This document shows, one piece after another, positions 21,371 to 32,740 of a DNA stretch of 64,000 nucleotides (the first letter of the stretch is position 1; every line of letters begins with the position of its first letter). This DNA comes from Quercus robur (Eukaryota > Streptophyta > Magnoliopsida > Fagales > Fagaceae), in the NCBI RefSeq assembly GCF_932294415.1, contig NC_065544.1, forward strand, positions 36,140,310 to 36,204,309, given 5' to 3'. The notes under the pieces were generated by a model. It was not told where the DNA came from. It was given only the letters and a program-made list of their open reading frames with translations, and searched no databases. The position numbers were made by a program, and so were the translations under genes.

Positions 21371-22479
21371 AAAATCTGTGGACAACCACTAGTACACCAC
21401 CTCCCTTGAGGTATACGTTTCCATCAACTTTTTTTTTTTTTTTGAGAGAGAGAGAGAGAGAGAACCTAGTAGTCTATAGTAAGTAATTGAAGAAAAAAAA
21501 AATCCCTGCTGTTCAACTAATAGAATTAAAAACTTGAGCTAAGACATCCACGGAAACATAAATGCCTCGCAACACGGCCGTTATATCACAAAATTCAAGA
21601 ATAACATGATGAGACTCGAGAGCATATCCTCGTCCCTGCAATGGAGAAGACCACTAGAGATAAGGTTCACAAACTTCCTAAGAGTAACTCAATAATTGAA
21701 TCAAGGACTCAACTACATGTGGGAACAATTTCCTCTGGAAACAATGGTTTCAAAAGTGTAGATGTAGAAATAGTGATCAAACCCAACAGACATTAACTAA
21801 CCTCAAAATAAATAAGGCTTTAAAATTATTTCAATGGAATCTTTTTTTTTTTTGGGTGTGGGGTGGGAGGTGTCACTTAATGATATAGAAAGCTTTTATC
21901 ATAGATAAAACATACAATAGACAAGTCAACATAAACCCAAAAGCTCATCATTCATAATTATACATATGATTCTAAATAAATTAGAAAGTCCAGAAGCTCG
22001 TCATTCATTGCTCATAATCATACATATGATTCTAAATAAACTAGAGAGTTTAAGCCAATCATTAGGGTCCATATAATGACAGCAAATCACAAACAGTAGA
22101 AGCTTTATCCTTTTTCTCACATGCATATTATAGCCATGCTGGAAATTGCAACCCTTGCCAAAAACAAGAACTCTAGTATCATCCCTGTTGATAAAAAAAC
22201 ATTATTAAAAAAAATAAATAGACAATAAAAGGAAATACTAAAACACATCATACCATGAATCTAATGGCAATGAAAAATAACGGTCTAGTTAATTCAATAT
22301 GCCAACAATGGTAATTAGTTCGTGATTATGATAAGAATCTCAAACTACAATCACTACAAGGTGTCAATAGCAAACTGTGTTGATACTAATGCATGATTAT
22401 ATTTGTTCTAACAAGAAATAAATAATTAAATATAATGGCTTTACCAAAGTTCACACACCATTAAAACATGTTCACTGTG
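21371..22479. other. Repeat-derived spacer, no gene
   Basis: AT-rich sequence with a T-run plus GA microsatellite at about 21430-21462. From about 21720 onward it matches, inverted, the outer part of copy C (about 37000-37480). No frame resembles a known family. Confidence 0.5.
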
Positions 22480-24630
22480 ATTTTGTTTTATTCTTAGAAC
22501 CTTTGTAAGCATCAATTTGCTTTATAAATGACACCTTTTGGGAAATTCATTTTAGATCTACACTAGATCTCAGTTATCTTTTTTTATTCGAAAAAAAAAA
22601 AAAAAAAAAAACTTCTTTATTGCTTGGTTTGTTACTTCTCAACTGATCTTCATGTTCTCATGTAGTACCTCTATATATGTATTTAATCCTGTAACACCAT
22701 AAACCCTAGTTATTTGATTAGGAAAGGACTAGAAGATACTCAATTTATCTATATTAATCAATCATGTTATCAACAAATATGTTGGTGTCCATTCAGTCTT
22801 CCTCCATAATGACTACTTTTTTTTGATAAGTCTTCCTCCATAATGATTACAATGTCATGAGTCATGACACCTATCAAAAAAAAAAAAAAAAAAATGATTA
22901 CAATGTCATAACAAATCCTACAACCAGTGGAGGGGGGTGATTTGAACCCAATTTCTCACCATTGAAAGAATCAGAAATGCCAGTGATCTACACGGCTTTC
23001 AGCCAATGATGGCAATTTTATTGGAAAAACAATCTACAGGATGAAAAGTACAAACACAGCATATATTTTACTTGAAATCATTGTCTTGGCTAACGTAAAT
23101 TAAATCAGGTCCCTCAGAATCTGATTTCTGAATGTTATTGTTTTACGTCTTATGGTTTGACCCTTAGTTTATAGAGGAGTAAGTCTAAAACATATGTAGT
23201 GCTACTAGGATATCTGCATAATATAAACATCTAATGAATTAATTGCTTCAACTAATACCGCAAGTGCATCCGTATGCGTACAGAAGATAACCAAAATTTT
23301 GAGATAAATCAAAGGAATGAATTACCTCTTAGAGTATGCAATGTCTTTAAACATAACAAGAGTAAGTGTTAACTAAGTTTTAAGTACATTAGGAAGTTTT
23401 AAAGGTACTTCTGAATGTTAGAGAGGTTATACGAATAGAAATGATCCAACATACATGTAACATAAATTTTAAGACTACCCTATAAAGAAAATAGTTGGTA
23501 TAAGATAGATTGGTGGAAATAGCTATTATAAGACCATTTTTTTTTATGCCACAAGCCTTGTACCGGATTGCAACTCTTGGTTTTTGCAAGGTGCCAACCA
23601 ATTGAGCTACATCATCCATTGTTAGTTAGGCTAATCTATACAAACAATTTCACTTGTGTAACCCACCATCTCTTAATCACGCTGAAACATGTTGAAAAAG
23701 AATTGCTAAACATATTCTACGATTGCATCCAGAAGGGCTGAAAAACATGAAGCGTGCTTTAAGTGCCATTCCAGAGGCTATAAAACCTCTCAGGCTCTTA
23801 CTAATTGTGACAAATAACACTCTTTAACCTCTCAAAGTTTTCTAGTTACCAACAAGTATGCTGGTGTTATTATTGCTGTTATCTTAATTTTGGTTTAACT
23901 TTAACCCGTAAACAATTCTGTTTATCAAGCAACGATATGCAGTGTAATCAACAACTCCAGTACTAGTGTCAAAACAGAACCTCAATACAAAACATTTGCT
24001 ACTATAAGTTTTCTCCATTTTTTCCCTGAACTGTGAGATAAAAGGGACCTAATTAGTGATAAAATGGAGGACTACCAAGATCATATTGGTTTACTCGTAA
24101 CACCATAAACCCTAGCTATTTGATTAGGGGATGACCAAAAGATTCACATTTTATCTTATCTGAATCAATCATCCAACTTTACAACCCTCCTCACCCACAC
24201 AAAAAGAAAAGAAAAATAAAGAACAAATCAAATGACATTCATAGTCATAGTTGGTCATGTCTACTAAGTTGACCTTTTGAACCCATATTAAATAAAATAA
24301 AAAGCAAATGACAAAATCATCCACAAGGTAAATTATTTGAACCCATATGACTACATCTTTTGAAGATATGGAACCCACTCCACTTGTCTTTGTCTGAAAT
24401 AGGATTACAGTTGAACAGGAAAAGAGGGAAAAGAGTATACCTGTTTGATAATGCAAGGAAGCAACCTACTACTCCTAATGATCTTTGATAATTAAACTTG
24501 CTAACTTTGGTTTCTTATTCTTTGATATATAAAAGTTGTCATCCTCATCCCTGCAAGTTAGAGGGGTACAAATTAAAAAAGAAAAGATGATTGTATACTA
24601 TATAGTGCTAGATTAAGGGGAAATAGAATT
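22480..24630 (+). repeat. Segmental duplication copy B
   Basis: Direct copy of the segment at 17280-21200. It lacks the MITE at 17558 and the hAT element at 18983, and lacks the 17900-18640 block, so an internal deletion joins near 22913. It has an extra stretch of about 150 bp at 24386-24535, bounded by 'ttgtc' on both sides. It leads directly into the 3' end of the intact kelch gene. Confidence 0.75.
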
Positions 24631-24637
24631 AGGAAGC

Positions 24638-25816
24638 TTACAGCAAGACGTTATCCCATAAGTCTATGTAGTGCGGCAGGGCATACTTTTGGTAGGACAG
24701 AATGGAGATGGTCAAAAACCCGGAGTCATAGTCGTAGTCGGAGTCGTAGTGGTGGTAGTCGAAGTCGTCTTCTTCAAGGTGAAGTACAAGACAATTAAGG
24801 TAGTAACTAGCACGGGAGGAGGAGTGCAAGAGGAGGCAGAATTTACTACCACCTAAATGGATCAAACCAGGTGGTTCTGAATTACAAAACAGATGTTCAT
24901 CTGTATCAGCATCATCAGGGATTGAGCGAGCACTGAAATGGCCACAGCTTACCACATCCAAATCCAAATTGTAAGCATATATAGTGCACATCTCAGCTTC
25001 TTGAAGATCTTCAAGAGAAGGCCAGTAGAGAGTATTAACAACCATAACAACTCTTCCCGCCAAAGGAGCAGAAGCATCGATGCCAGACCCAAATTTAGTC
25101 CAAGATCGACTCATCACATCATAGATATATAACTCAAGATAATAATTCTTCAAATCACTATAATAAGCAACCAGAATCTGTTTTTTAGCAGGGAGAGGTA
25201 CGGCAATGGCAGGAACGGAGTAAATTCCAAAGGGAGGATTGGGCAAAGCTTTCCATTCTTGTAGGCTGGGATCAAACTCCTCCATCCAGCCAGCTTCAGC
25301 GGGAATGGGAAAGGTACCTCTTGATTTTTGCGAGTAGAAACCACCCAACACATATAACTTTTTGTGAAGGACCAAAGTGCGAGGTTCCCATCTTTTATAA
25401 AACTTCATGAGAGGAACAGAGTTCCAATCACCACTTGACCATGGAGAGTCAAGGTCTATGTCTAGCCGCCACACCTTTTCATGAGCATCTCTATCGCTAT
25501 CGAGGATTAGGCCTCCAAAACAATACAGACTGGAGCCTATGGCTAGATGATTCTTGCAAACGGACATTGGATCAGACTTGGTTACTGAAATCGGACTGAG
25601 AAGCTTCGTGCTTATCATTGTCCTCACTTTTTCTTTTTTCTTTTTCTTGACCCTAGAAGAAGAAGAAGAAGAAGAACGACGTCGAAGAGGACGGCAATCG
25701 GGATCGGGGACTTTAATCACATACCACTCTGACTTGTAATCTGACCTGTAACGTGATGCGTCAATGAAACACCCACACACGGCGATCTTCAACGAAAATC
25801 CCCCATCACCCGACAT
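24638..25816 (-). CDS. Kelch-repeat protein
   Basis: 392 residues in one open exon. Kelch-type blade motifs are visible: SSLYCFGGL near residue 95, KKLYVLGGFYS near 155, then weaker blades with W/Y at blade ends. They should form a partial beta-propeller used for protein binding, often as the substrate-recognition part of ubiquitin ligases. No F-box is seen at the N-terminus. Residues 45-63 carry a serine run followed by a lysine-rich run, coded by a simple GAA/TCT-type repeat. The C-terminus has a Tyr/Asp-rich stretch (DYHHYDSDYDYDS) that varies in length in the truncated copy at 21160-21370. The frame ends in TAA inside a sequence that also looks like a splice donor (ctgtaagc), so a longer transcript is possible. 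It is the only host ORF in the window with no visible break. The specific target is unknown. Confidence 0.75.
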   Translation of the reverse strand: MSGDGGFSLKIAVCGCFIDASRYRSDYKSEWYVIKVPDPDCRPLRRRSSSSSSSRVKKKKKEKVRTMISTKLLSPISVTKSDPMSVCKNHLAIGSSLYCFGGLILDSDRDAHEKVWRLDIDLDSPWSSGDWNSVPLMKFYKRWEPRTLVLHKKLYVLGGFYSQKSRGTFPIPAEAGWMEEFDPSLQEWKALPNPPFGIYSVPAIAVPLPAKKQILVAYYSDLKNYYLELYIYDVMSRSWTKFGSGIDASAPLAGRVVMVVNTLYWPSLEDLQEAEMCTIYAYNLDLDVVSCGHFSARSIPDDADTDEHLFCNSEPPGLIHLGGSKFCLLLHSSSRASYYLNCLVLHLEEDDFDYHHYDSDYDYDSGFLTISILSYQKYALPHYIDLWDNVLL

Positions 25817-25926
25817 CGCTGAACCGCTAGGGTTTGGAAGCTTTGGTTTTCGTCCTGACTTTTTATTTTTTCCTTAGAGAAGAGAATATGCAAACAGATT
25901 TCGGGGTTTGTTATGCTTTCTTTTTC

Positions 25927-25934
25927 TATTTATA
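25927..25934 (-). promoter_or_regulatory. TATA box of the kelch gene
   Basis: On the minus strand the sequence reads tataaata, about 110 bases upstream of the ATG at 25816. This leaves a 5' leader of about 80 bases, normal for a plant gene. Confidence 0.6.
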
Positions 25935-25959
25935 GTGATGCTAGACCGACATTCTTCTC

Positions 25960-27404
25960 CTCTGACTTTTTTTTATTTATTTTTTAATGCATTAATAATT
26001 TCCCATAATACCCTTATTTAATTTTTATGATTGAAAAATATAGTAACCCTAAATTATAATTAATGCAAATTATTAAATTTTACTCAAAACTCAGAGACTA
26101 ATTTAGAACAAATTCTAACTTTTTAAAAAATTCTTTAACAAAATTAATGAAATCAAAACTTAGGATATAAATAAGCACCATTCATTTTGAGAGTATTTAG
26201 AAAGAATTAAAATAAAAAATGAAAAAACCAAAAAGACCTTCACCAGTTCGGTAATTCACTTTTACTATCCACATCCCATGTTTCCTTATTTTTAGAAAGT
26301 TCAATTAAATCACACTTGGATATTCTTTAAAAAAATATTTTAAAAATCACATTAGGATATAGGAGTAGTTATATTTGAATCCAAATTAATTTAGCCATGT
26401 GTACACAGACTCATTTGAATTCAGATTCAAACTTCTCATAATCATTCTGTCTTAAAGATACTATAAATTTGAAGCACATTGAAATATTGGAAATACAATA
26501 TTACATCCAAATTTATTTTTAAGAAATATCGAACATTTTTAATTCAATAAATAAAATAATGATATATAAATATGAATGATATTATTGAACAAATTATAAT
26601 AACTTAAAAAAATTAAAAATAAAATAAAGTTGCGATTAATCCAAACCTTTTAATTACCTTGTTCCTGATTTGCACATTATTGTGAATATCACCAAAAAAT
26701 AAAAATCATGAGCATCACATATGCTAGTTGGGTTCAAATTGCACCATACTTTCAAGGTAGCCAATCAATCCATTCATCCCATTATTTTTGGGATTTTCAG
26801 ACCCTTGAAAAGAACCATTGCAGAACATTGTAAAAGATTGTGTGGAAAATTCTTTTGAGGGGCTTGTGTGGAAAATTTAAAAAAATAAACGTGTATTTTT
26901 TTTTCAAAGTAGAATATTATAAATTTTGTTATAATATTTTAAACTTTCAATATATATGTATACACCATCTCTTACTATAGGAGGCGTGTTTTGAAGCCAA
27001 ATTTTCTGTAACAAAGGGCCCAAAACTTAAAAGTAGTAAAATTTGCTAAAGTTACATTTAAAAAGTTCACACACTATCAATGCGCCATGATCCAAAACTT
27101 GTTTTCATTTACATGATGTTACTACATTTCTCAATCCTCATTTCCAGATACACCACAGCCACAAAACGCGCATCTAAAAAAAAACAAAAACGCAATATGC
27201 TGCCTTTTCATCATTACCCAAATGGGTACTACATAAGAATATCTGCACACCAGTTTTAAGCATTTTTTTAAAATTCATGATTCCTTATTAAATGAGTGCT
27301 AAAATCAGAGAGCAAACTCTTTTGTTTTCTATTCAGCAAAAAAAAAAAAAAAAACTTTTTGTTTTCTAGGATCCATTTAGTGATTTCAAAATTTAAAATT
27401 CTCC
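25960..27404. other. AT-rich intergenic DNA
   Basis: No gene, RNA or repeat structure that I can support. Long AT runs only. Confidence 0.5.
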
Positions 27405-27412
27405 ATTACCTA

Positions 27413-27941
27413 CAGGGACGGACCTACACTATGCAAGAGGGGGGGCCATTGCCCCCCCCCCCCAACACACACACACACACAATTAAAAAAAAAAAAAAAA
27501 AAAAAACTAGTATAAAAAAAAATTAAGATTTGCCCCCCCCCCCCACACAATTAAAAAAAAAAAAAACTAGTATAAAAAAAATTAAGATTTGCCCTTTTAT
27601 ATAAATATATATATATATATATATTTGTCTCTCCTCCTCTAAAATATTTAGATATTGACCTAGAAAATAAATAAATAAATAAAATTTATGCCCCTTTAAC
27701 TACAAAACCAAAAAAAAAAAAAAAAAATATGGACTAAACAAAAATCGCACACAAAATAAGAAACACTTATTTTGTATGTTATACTTGTTGATGTGTTTTA
27801 TAATATGAAATGTTTAAGAAATACTTATTTTGTAGGTAGTATTTTGTTGAATATGAAATAAATGTTAGTTTTTATTTTCATAATTTTTTTTTTGGTTTTA
27901 AGCTTTGGTCCCCCTAGGTATGAATCTTGGTTCCGTCCCTG
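27413..27941. mobile_element. Non-autonomous hAT-type element, 529 bp
   Basis: Inverted ends cagggacggacc and, on the other strand, cagggacggaac. An exact 8-bp duplication attaccta lies at 27405-27412 and 27942-27949. The inside is low-complexity (C-runs, A-runs, CA and TA repeats), with a short internal duplication near 27480-27600. No coding capacity. Confidence 0.85.
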
Positions 27942-27949
27942 ATTACCTA

Positions 27950-29800
27950 CTCTTATCGGTAATGTTAAATATCATTATCTAAATTGCATTCCAATGAGTA
28001 CACGTATGTCTGGAAGTTCACCTCCACATTCATGAACAACTTCTAATATTCCACAAACAAATAAAACATTTGTGCAATACTGTAAAAGTAAAATAACCCT
28101 TCTATTTCAACCTCACATTTTCTTTCACATATTACTCTCTTTCAGATATATATTTATGTTTCTGGGATATGGTTAGACTTACTTCAAGTTGATTACAATA
28201 TTGTTGCTTCCACTCAAACAGTGGTGCGAATTCGATTAATAGTAGCACCAGCTCTAACATAACATGTCCTACAATCAGCTTACATTATGAAGCCAGAATT
28301 AAGGAATAGTTTTTAGAGCATATGATTTAACAAAACCGATCCATTTTTGAGACTTTCAATAAATAAATGAATACTCAACCAAAAAATAATAATAATAATA
28401 AATAAATGAATACAGCACCCCCCCCCCCCCCCCCTTACCCACAAAAAAAGACAAAATTCGATTGGATCAAAAGTTTTGCACCAATTTTTTTTTTTTTTTT
28501 TTTTTGGGGAGGGGGGGCTCTGTTTGGTTGCAAAGAATCTAGCTAAAAATAGATTTTAAAATTAAAATAAAAAAAAAAGAAAGAAAAAAACTCGCATGAA
28601 GGTTATTTTCTACAATTTCCTCACTAATAACAAATTAGAACATTGGCACTGTGATGTGTAAATATAAATTTTATGCTAGGAATCAAAGAAAATGTGGGAA
28701 ATTATAAGACTCACAAATGGAGGTTCAGCAAAATTGGCATATATCTATTTCTTTGGAGCTGCCTGTCGTTGGACCCAGAAGAAAATGGCGTTTCTATTCT
28801 CCCAAGTGAAAATTTTTCTTTGGAATCGTAGCATATAAGGTTCAGAGGATAATAACTTTCCGTGTTAGTAAATGTCAGATCAAAACACGAAACATAATTC
28901 AACAACTTAAAACGAGAAGGAAAAAAAAATACCAACCGATCATATGAGGATTCTCTCAATGAATTGTCTGGTTCTTAAATTCCTTTGCATTTACTTCAAC
29001 TTCACCATCTCATTGTTATATAGAAAATAGAGAATCAATTGTGTTGGAATATAGTTACAAAATACAAAATAAAATGCGTAGGTAAAAAATGCCAACCGTT
29101 CATATGAGGATTCTGTAAGTAATTATATGTCTTATTTGAAAAAGAAATATGATACTTGGGAGAAGTTATCTTTAAAGACAAAATTATAAAAGTCATGGAG
29201 AAAATTGCTTCTAAATAATAGGCTAACTTTTAGGAGAAAAAACCCAAAACATTGGTTTTTCTTCTTCTTCTTTTTTAAAATAAAATTTTAAAATCATGGA
29301 GAAAATTGCTTCTAAATACTAATAGGCAATTCCTAAAAAAAAAAAAAAAATTTAAAAAATTGTGCTGGTTAGTAGGCTATCACAACATAGGATTCTAAAA
29401 TCCTAAAATATAGGTTTTTTTTTTTTTTTTTTGAAATTGTAAAAAACAAAAGAATTTGAAGTTCAATTTGAATTTGAAAACTAAGAGGGTGTGATCTTAT
29501 TTTATAGGCAATATTTTTGCAAGAGTTAAAAGACACAGTTTTACCAAAAATTCTTTAATTTTGTCTCTACTTAAACCTAGGGAAATAAGAGTATTTTGGA
29601 ACAAAAAAAAAATCCGATCCAAACAGGGGGAAACCCCTTAAATAGTATAATAGATAACTGCCTATCAAAAATAAATAAAGGCGAAAACACTATTTTGGTC
29701 CTTACATTTTGGGGTTACAGTCAATTTAGTCCCTACATTATAATAGCAATTAATTTAGTCTCTGTTATTTTCAATTTGCAATCAATTTGGTTTCTACCAT
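27950..29800. other. AT-rich intergenic DNA with simple repeats
   Basis: Contains C-run, T-run and TAA repeats at 28385-28510. There are two small local duplications: 'catatgaggattct' near 28943 and 29099, and 'catggagaaaattgcttctaaat' near 29193 and 29293. No gene supported. Confidence 0.45.
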
Positions 29801-29963
29801 TAACTTACTAACGGAAACTGTCTACATGGCAAGCGGTGTGCTTAGTTGGCACAATTAAAACTGACATGGCTACTAAAATAATAACTTACTAACGGAAACT
29901 GTCTACATGGCAAGAGGTGTGCTTAGTTGGCACAATTAAAACTGACATGGCTACTAAAATAAT
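29801..29963. repeat. 81-bp direct repeat, two copies
   Basis: taacttactaacggaaactg starts at 29801 and again at 29882. The following text (ctacatggcaag, ggtgtgcttagttggcac, gacatggctactaaaat) is repeated with very few changes. Confidence 0.8.
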
Positions 29964-30069
29964 CTATTAACTATTTAAAAAAAAGGCTATTTCTCTACAG
30001 TGATTTAGTACTGTGCAACTAACGTTTTTCACTGTTTTTGTACAGTAAATTTTGGTGAGACTCTTTATT

Positions 30070-31270
30070 TTGTCCGTTTGTGGAAGACTAAACGATGCGT
30101 TTGGCGTGTAGAACTCTCTTTTCTTTCTGGAACTCTCCGCAGTCCATATATGTTCTTTCTCTCTGGAACTCTCTGTGTCTCTTCTCTCTCTATTATCTTC
30201 TCCTTTCTAATAAACGTATTTTTTTCTTTTTTCTTTTCCTCCCAAACCACCGATCTATTCTGTGATTCAACTCCTTCACAACCCAGCCTCAGCACCGATC
30301 TCTCTCTACGAATCCAGATCAACAAAAAAATTTGAAACCCAAGAACATTTGCAGCCGATCTGCATGAGAGAAGAGCCAGAAAAAAAAAAAAATGGAGCTC
30401 AAGTCCGTATATGTTCTTTCTCGCTGGAACTCTCTGTATCTCTTCTCTGTCTCTTTTCTCTCTATCAGTTCAAGACGACAGGACCAGATCGGCTCAGGAA
30501 GAAAGAAAAAAAAAAAAACATGGGAAGAAACACCGACTAATTTTTACAGTGAGTATCTCTTTTTTATTTTATTTTCTCCGTTCCTTCAAATTTTTTTTTT
30601 TTTTTTTTTTTGGGTTCTCAAGATCTGTTTGTATTTATTTCCTTGTGGGTTTCAATCTTTGATTTTTTGCTAATACGGGTCTTTTAGGTTTTGATAAAGA
30701 AAGGAGATTTGGTTCTCCGTTTCTTCTAATTTTTTTTTTTTTGGGTTCTCAAGATCTGTGTTTGTATTTATTTCCTTGTGGGGTTCAATCTTTGATTGTT
30801 TGGTAATACGGGTCTTTTAGGTTTTGATAAAGAAAGGAGATTTGGTTCCATTTTGGGTATTTTCGGCTTACACAAGAAACAGAGATGGGACTGGGTGAGA
30901 GCGGCAAACAGAGAGGGGTGAAAGACGAGAGACCTCATTTTGGCACTAAAGAACTCTGAGTTTCTTCTTTTCAATGGAACCAAATCTCCTTTCTTTATCA
31001 AAGCCTAAAAGATCCGTATTAGCTAATATGGGTATTAACCATTCTTTATCAAAACTCTGAGTTACTCCCTCTTATCTTCTTCTCTCTAAACATGATTTTT
31101 TTTTTTCCTTCTCTCTTCTTCCTCCCAAATCACCTATCTGTCCTGTGATTTAAACTCCTTCACAGCCCAGCCTCAATATCGATCAAAGAAAGATTTGGAA
31201 CTCAAGAACATTTGCCGCCGATTTGCATGAGAGATTTTTTTTTTTGTAACAAAAATGGAGCTCAAGAGCT
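30070..31270. repeat. Locally duplicated leader-like segment with inverted part
   Basis: The CT-rich stretch and following text at about 30180-30400 recur at about 31065-31265, both ending in an ATG followed by gagctcaag. Between them, about 115 bases at 30600-30715 are repeated at about 30735-30850. A 40-base part of that (ctttctttatcaaagcctaa type) recurs inverted near 30975-31015. The CT-rich run before an ATG resembles a plant 5' leader, and the second ATG opens a short frame (31256 on) with a possible donor, but I cannot name a gene. Confidence 0.5.
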
Positions 31271-32740
31271 CAAACGCTATTTGTGATCTCTGTGGGTTGG
31301 TGGATGTGCTAGAGATAGACGGTTCCAGGTTTGAAACTGTGTTCTATTTACTTTTTTTGGTTTCTGGTACTACAAAATCATGGTTGCTGTGAAAATTTGG
31401 TTTTTTACTCAGATGGGTCAGAATATTTAGTGCCATATTTAGATTATATGAATGAAAGTTTGGATATTTTTAGTCTGATTGGTTGAATTTGTGTTGTGTT
31501 TGCTATCTGTAGGTGTTCTTCTTTGCAATTATCTTTGCACGTGAGATTGAAAGTTTGGATTTTTACTCAGATTAGATAAATTTTGTGTGTTAATATTTGC
31601 TATTAGGTGTTCTTTTGTCATATCATGTATGTAATTATGTATGTATGTAGATGAATGAAAGTTTGGGTTTTTTTTTACTAATATCCTATGAATTTTGTGT
31701 ATGCAGGTGTTCTTTCTGTGGAGTAGGATTATAATGCCTTTTTGGTTGTTGGAGGTAAGGAGATTAGAGGCTCTATCTTTGATTTGAAGGGGCCCTGTGG
31801 TTTACCCCGAGCCTTGGTGAGTCGGGGTATTGGCTAAAAATCCACTGAGGTCCTTGAGATGGCACGAGGTAAAAAAAAAATTTGTGACCTATTCTCTATA
31901 TTTTCATGGTTCTGTTGAATATTATAAGTTTTTGAGGATTTTAGATTTATAGGCTTTTCTTTTTGTTCACACTGACAGTCATCAAGTAGAGGTTTGTGAT
32001 GCCAAGGCTGCAGAGCAAGAGTGAGTTGTATTTTTCATGTTTGCTTTGATTTCAGGTTTAAATGCTTTAAACTTTTAATATATGAAGAAGGGGCTTGGTT
32101 TTTTTGTGTATAACCAATGGATGAATTATTGTCTCTTTGGTTTATTTGAGAAAGTATTTTGTGAAAAAAATTTATGAAAGAGGTTTTTTTGGTTAGAAAT
32201 ATTTTTAGTATTTAATGATTTGGATGGATGTGATGCTGTAATTTTTAGTTTGTTTTGGAAAATGGATTGTCATAAGGTGTTCCTCTTCCCAACTTATATA
32301 TATATATATATTTATTAAATATATGTTATGTGGTAATTGATTAAGAACAAGGTATTGAGCAATTTCTTCAATTTTTTAAAATATAAATAAAACCTTAGGA
32401 GCAGCGTGTGTTGTCTTTGATTGTTAATTTATTTTAATGTCTAAGTGAGTGTAATAGATCTGAATAGTTGGTTGAGATTATGTTTGCAGTTTGCACAAAT
32501 GCGGTGGTGAATTTGTTTTGTAATAGAACAGTTATGTATAGGGATTTTGTTGTGAGAGGTGTGTGTTAGATACTTAATATTTTTGTGATAATTTGTGGTT
32601 TTAAATGAGTACTTGGATTGAAAAGGCTTATCATTGAGATAATTTGATAATGTTACAAGCATTTTAACCTAATAGTTGTCAATTATATCATAGAAAATTT
32701 AATCTGTAATAATTATGCTATAGAAAAAACAGCTTATTTA
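31271..32740. other. Possible intronic or intergenic DNA, no gene named
   Basis: Several splice-like sites (acceptor before 31708; donor-like ggaggtaagg near 31750), a TA repeat near 32298-32311, and otherwise AT-rich DNA. A GC-richer island at 31740-31870 has a short open frame that I do not recognise. Confidence 0.3.

Noticed and set aside
24671-24856. Plus-strand Val-rich frame opposite the kelch gene
   Set aside because: It is a shadow of the Tyr/Asp-rich tract on the real coding strand.
31740-31870. GC-richer island possibly an exon or structured RNA
   Set aside because: The open frame is short and has a stop; I recognise neither a protein nor an RNA family.
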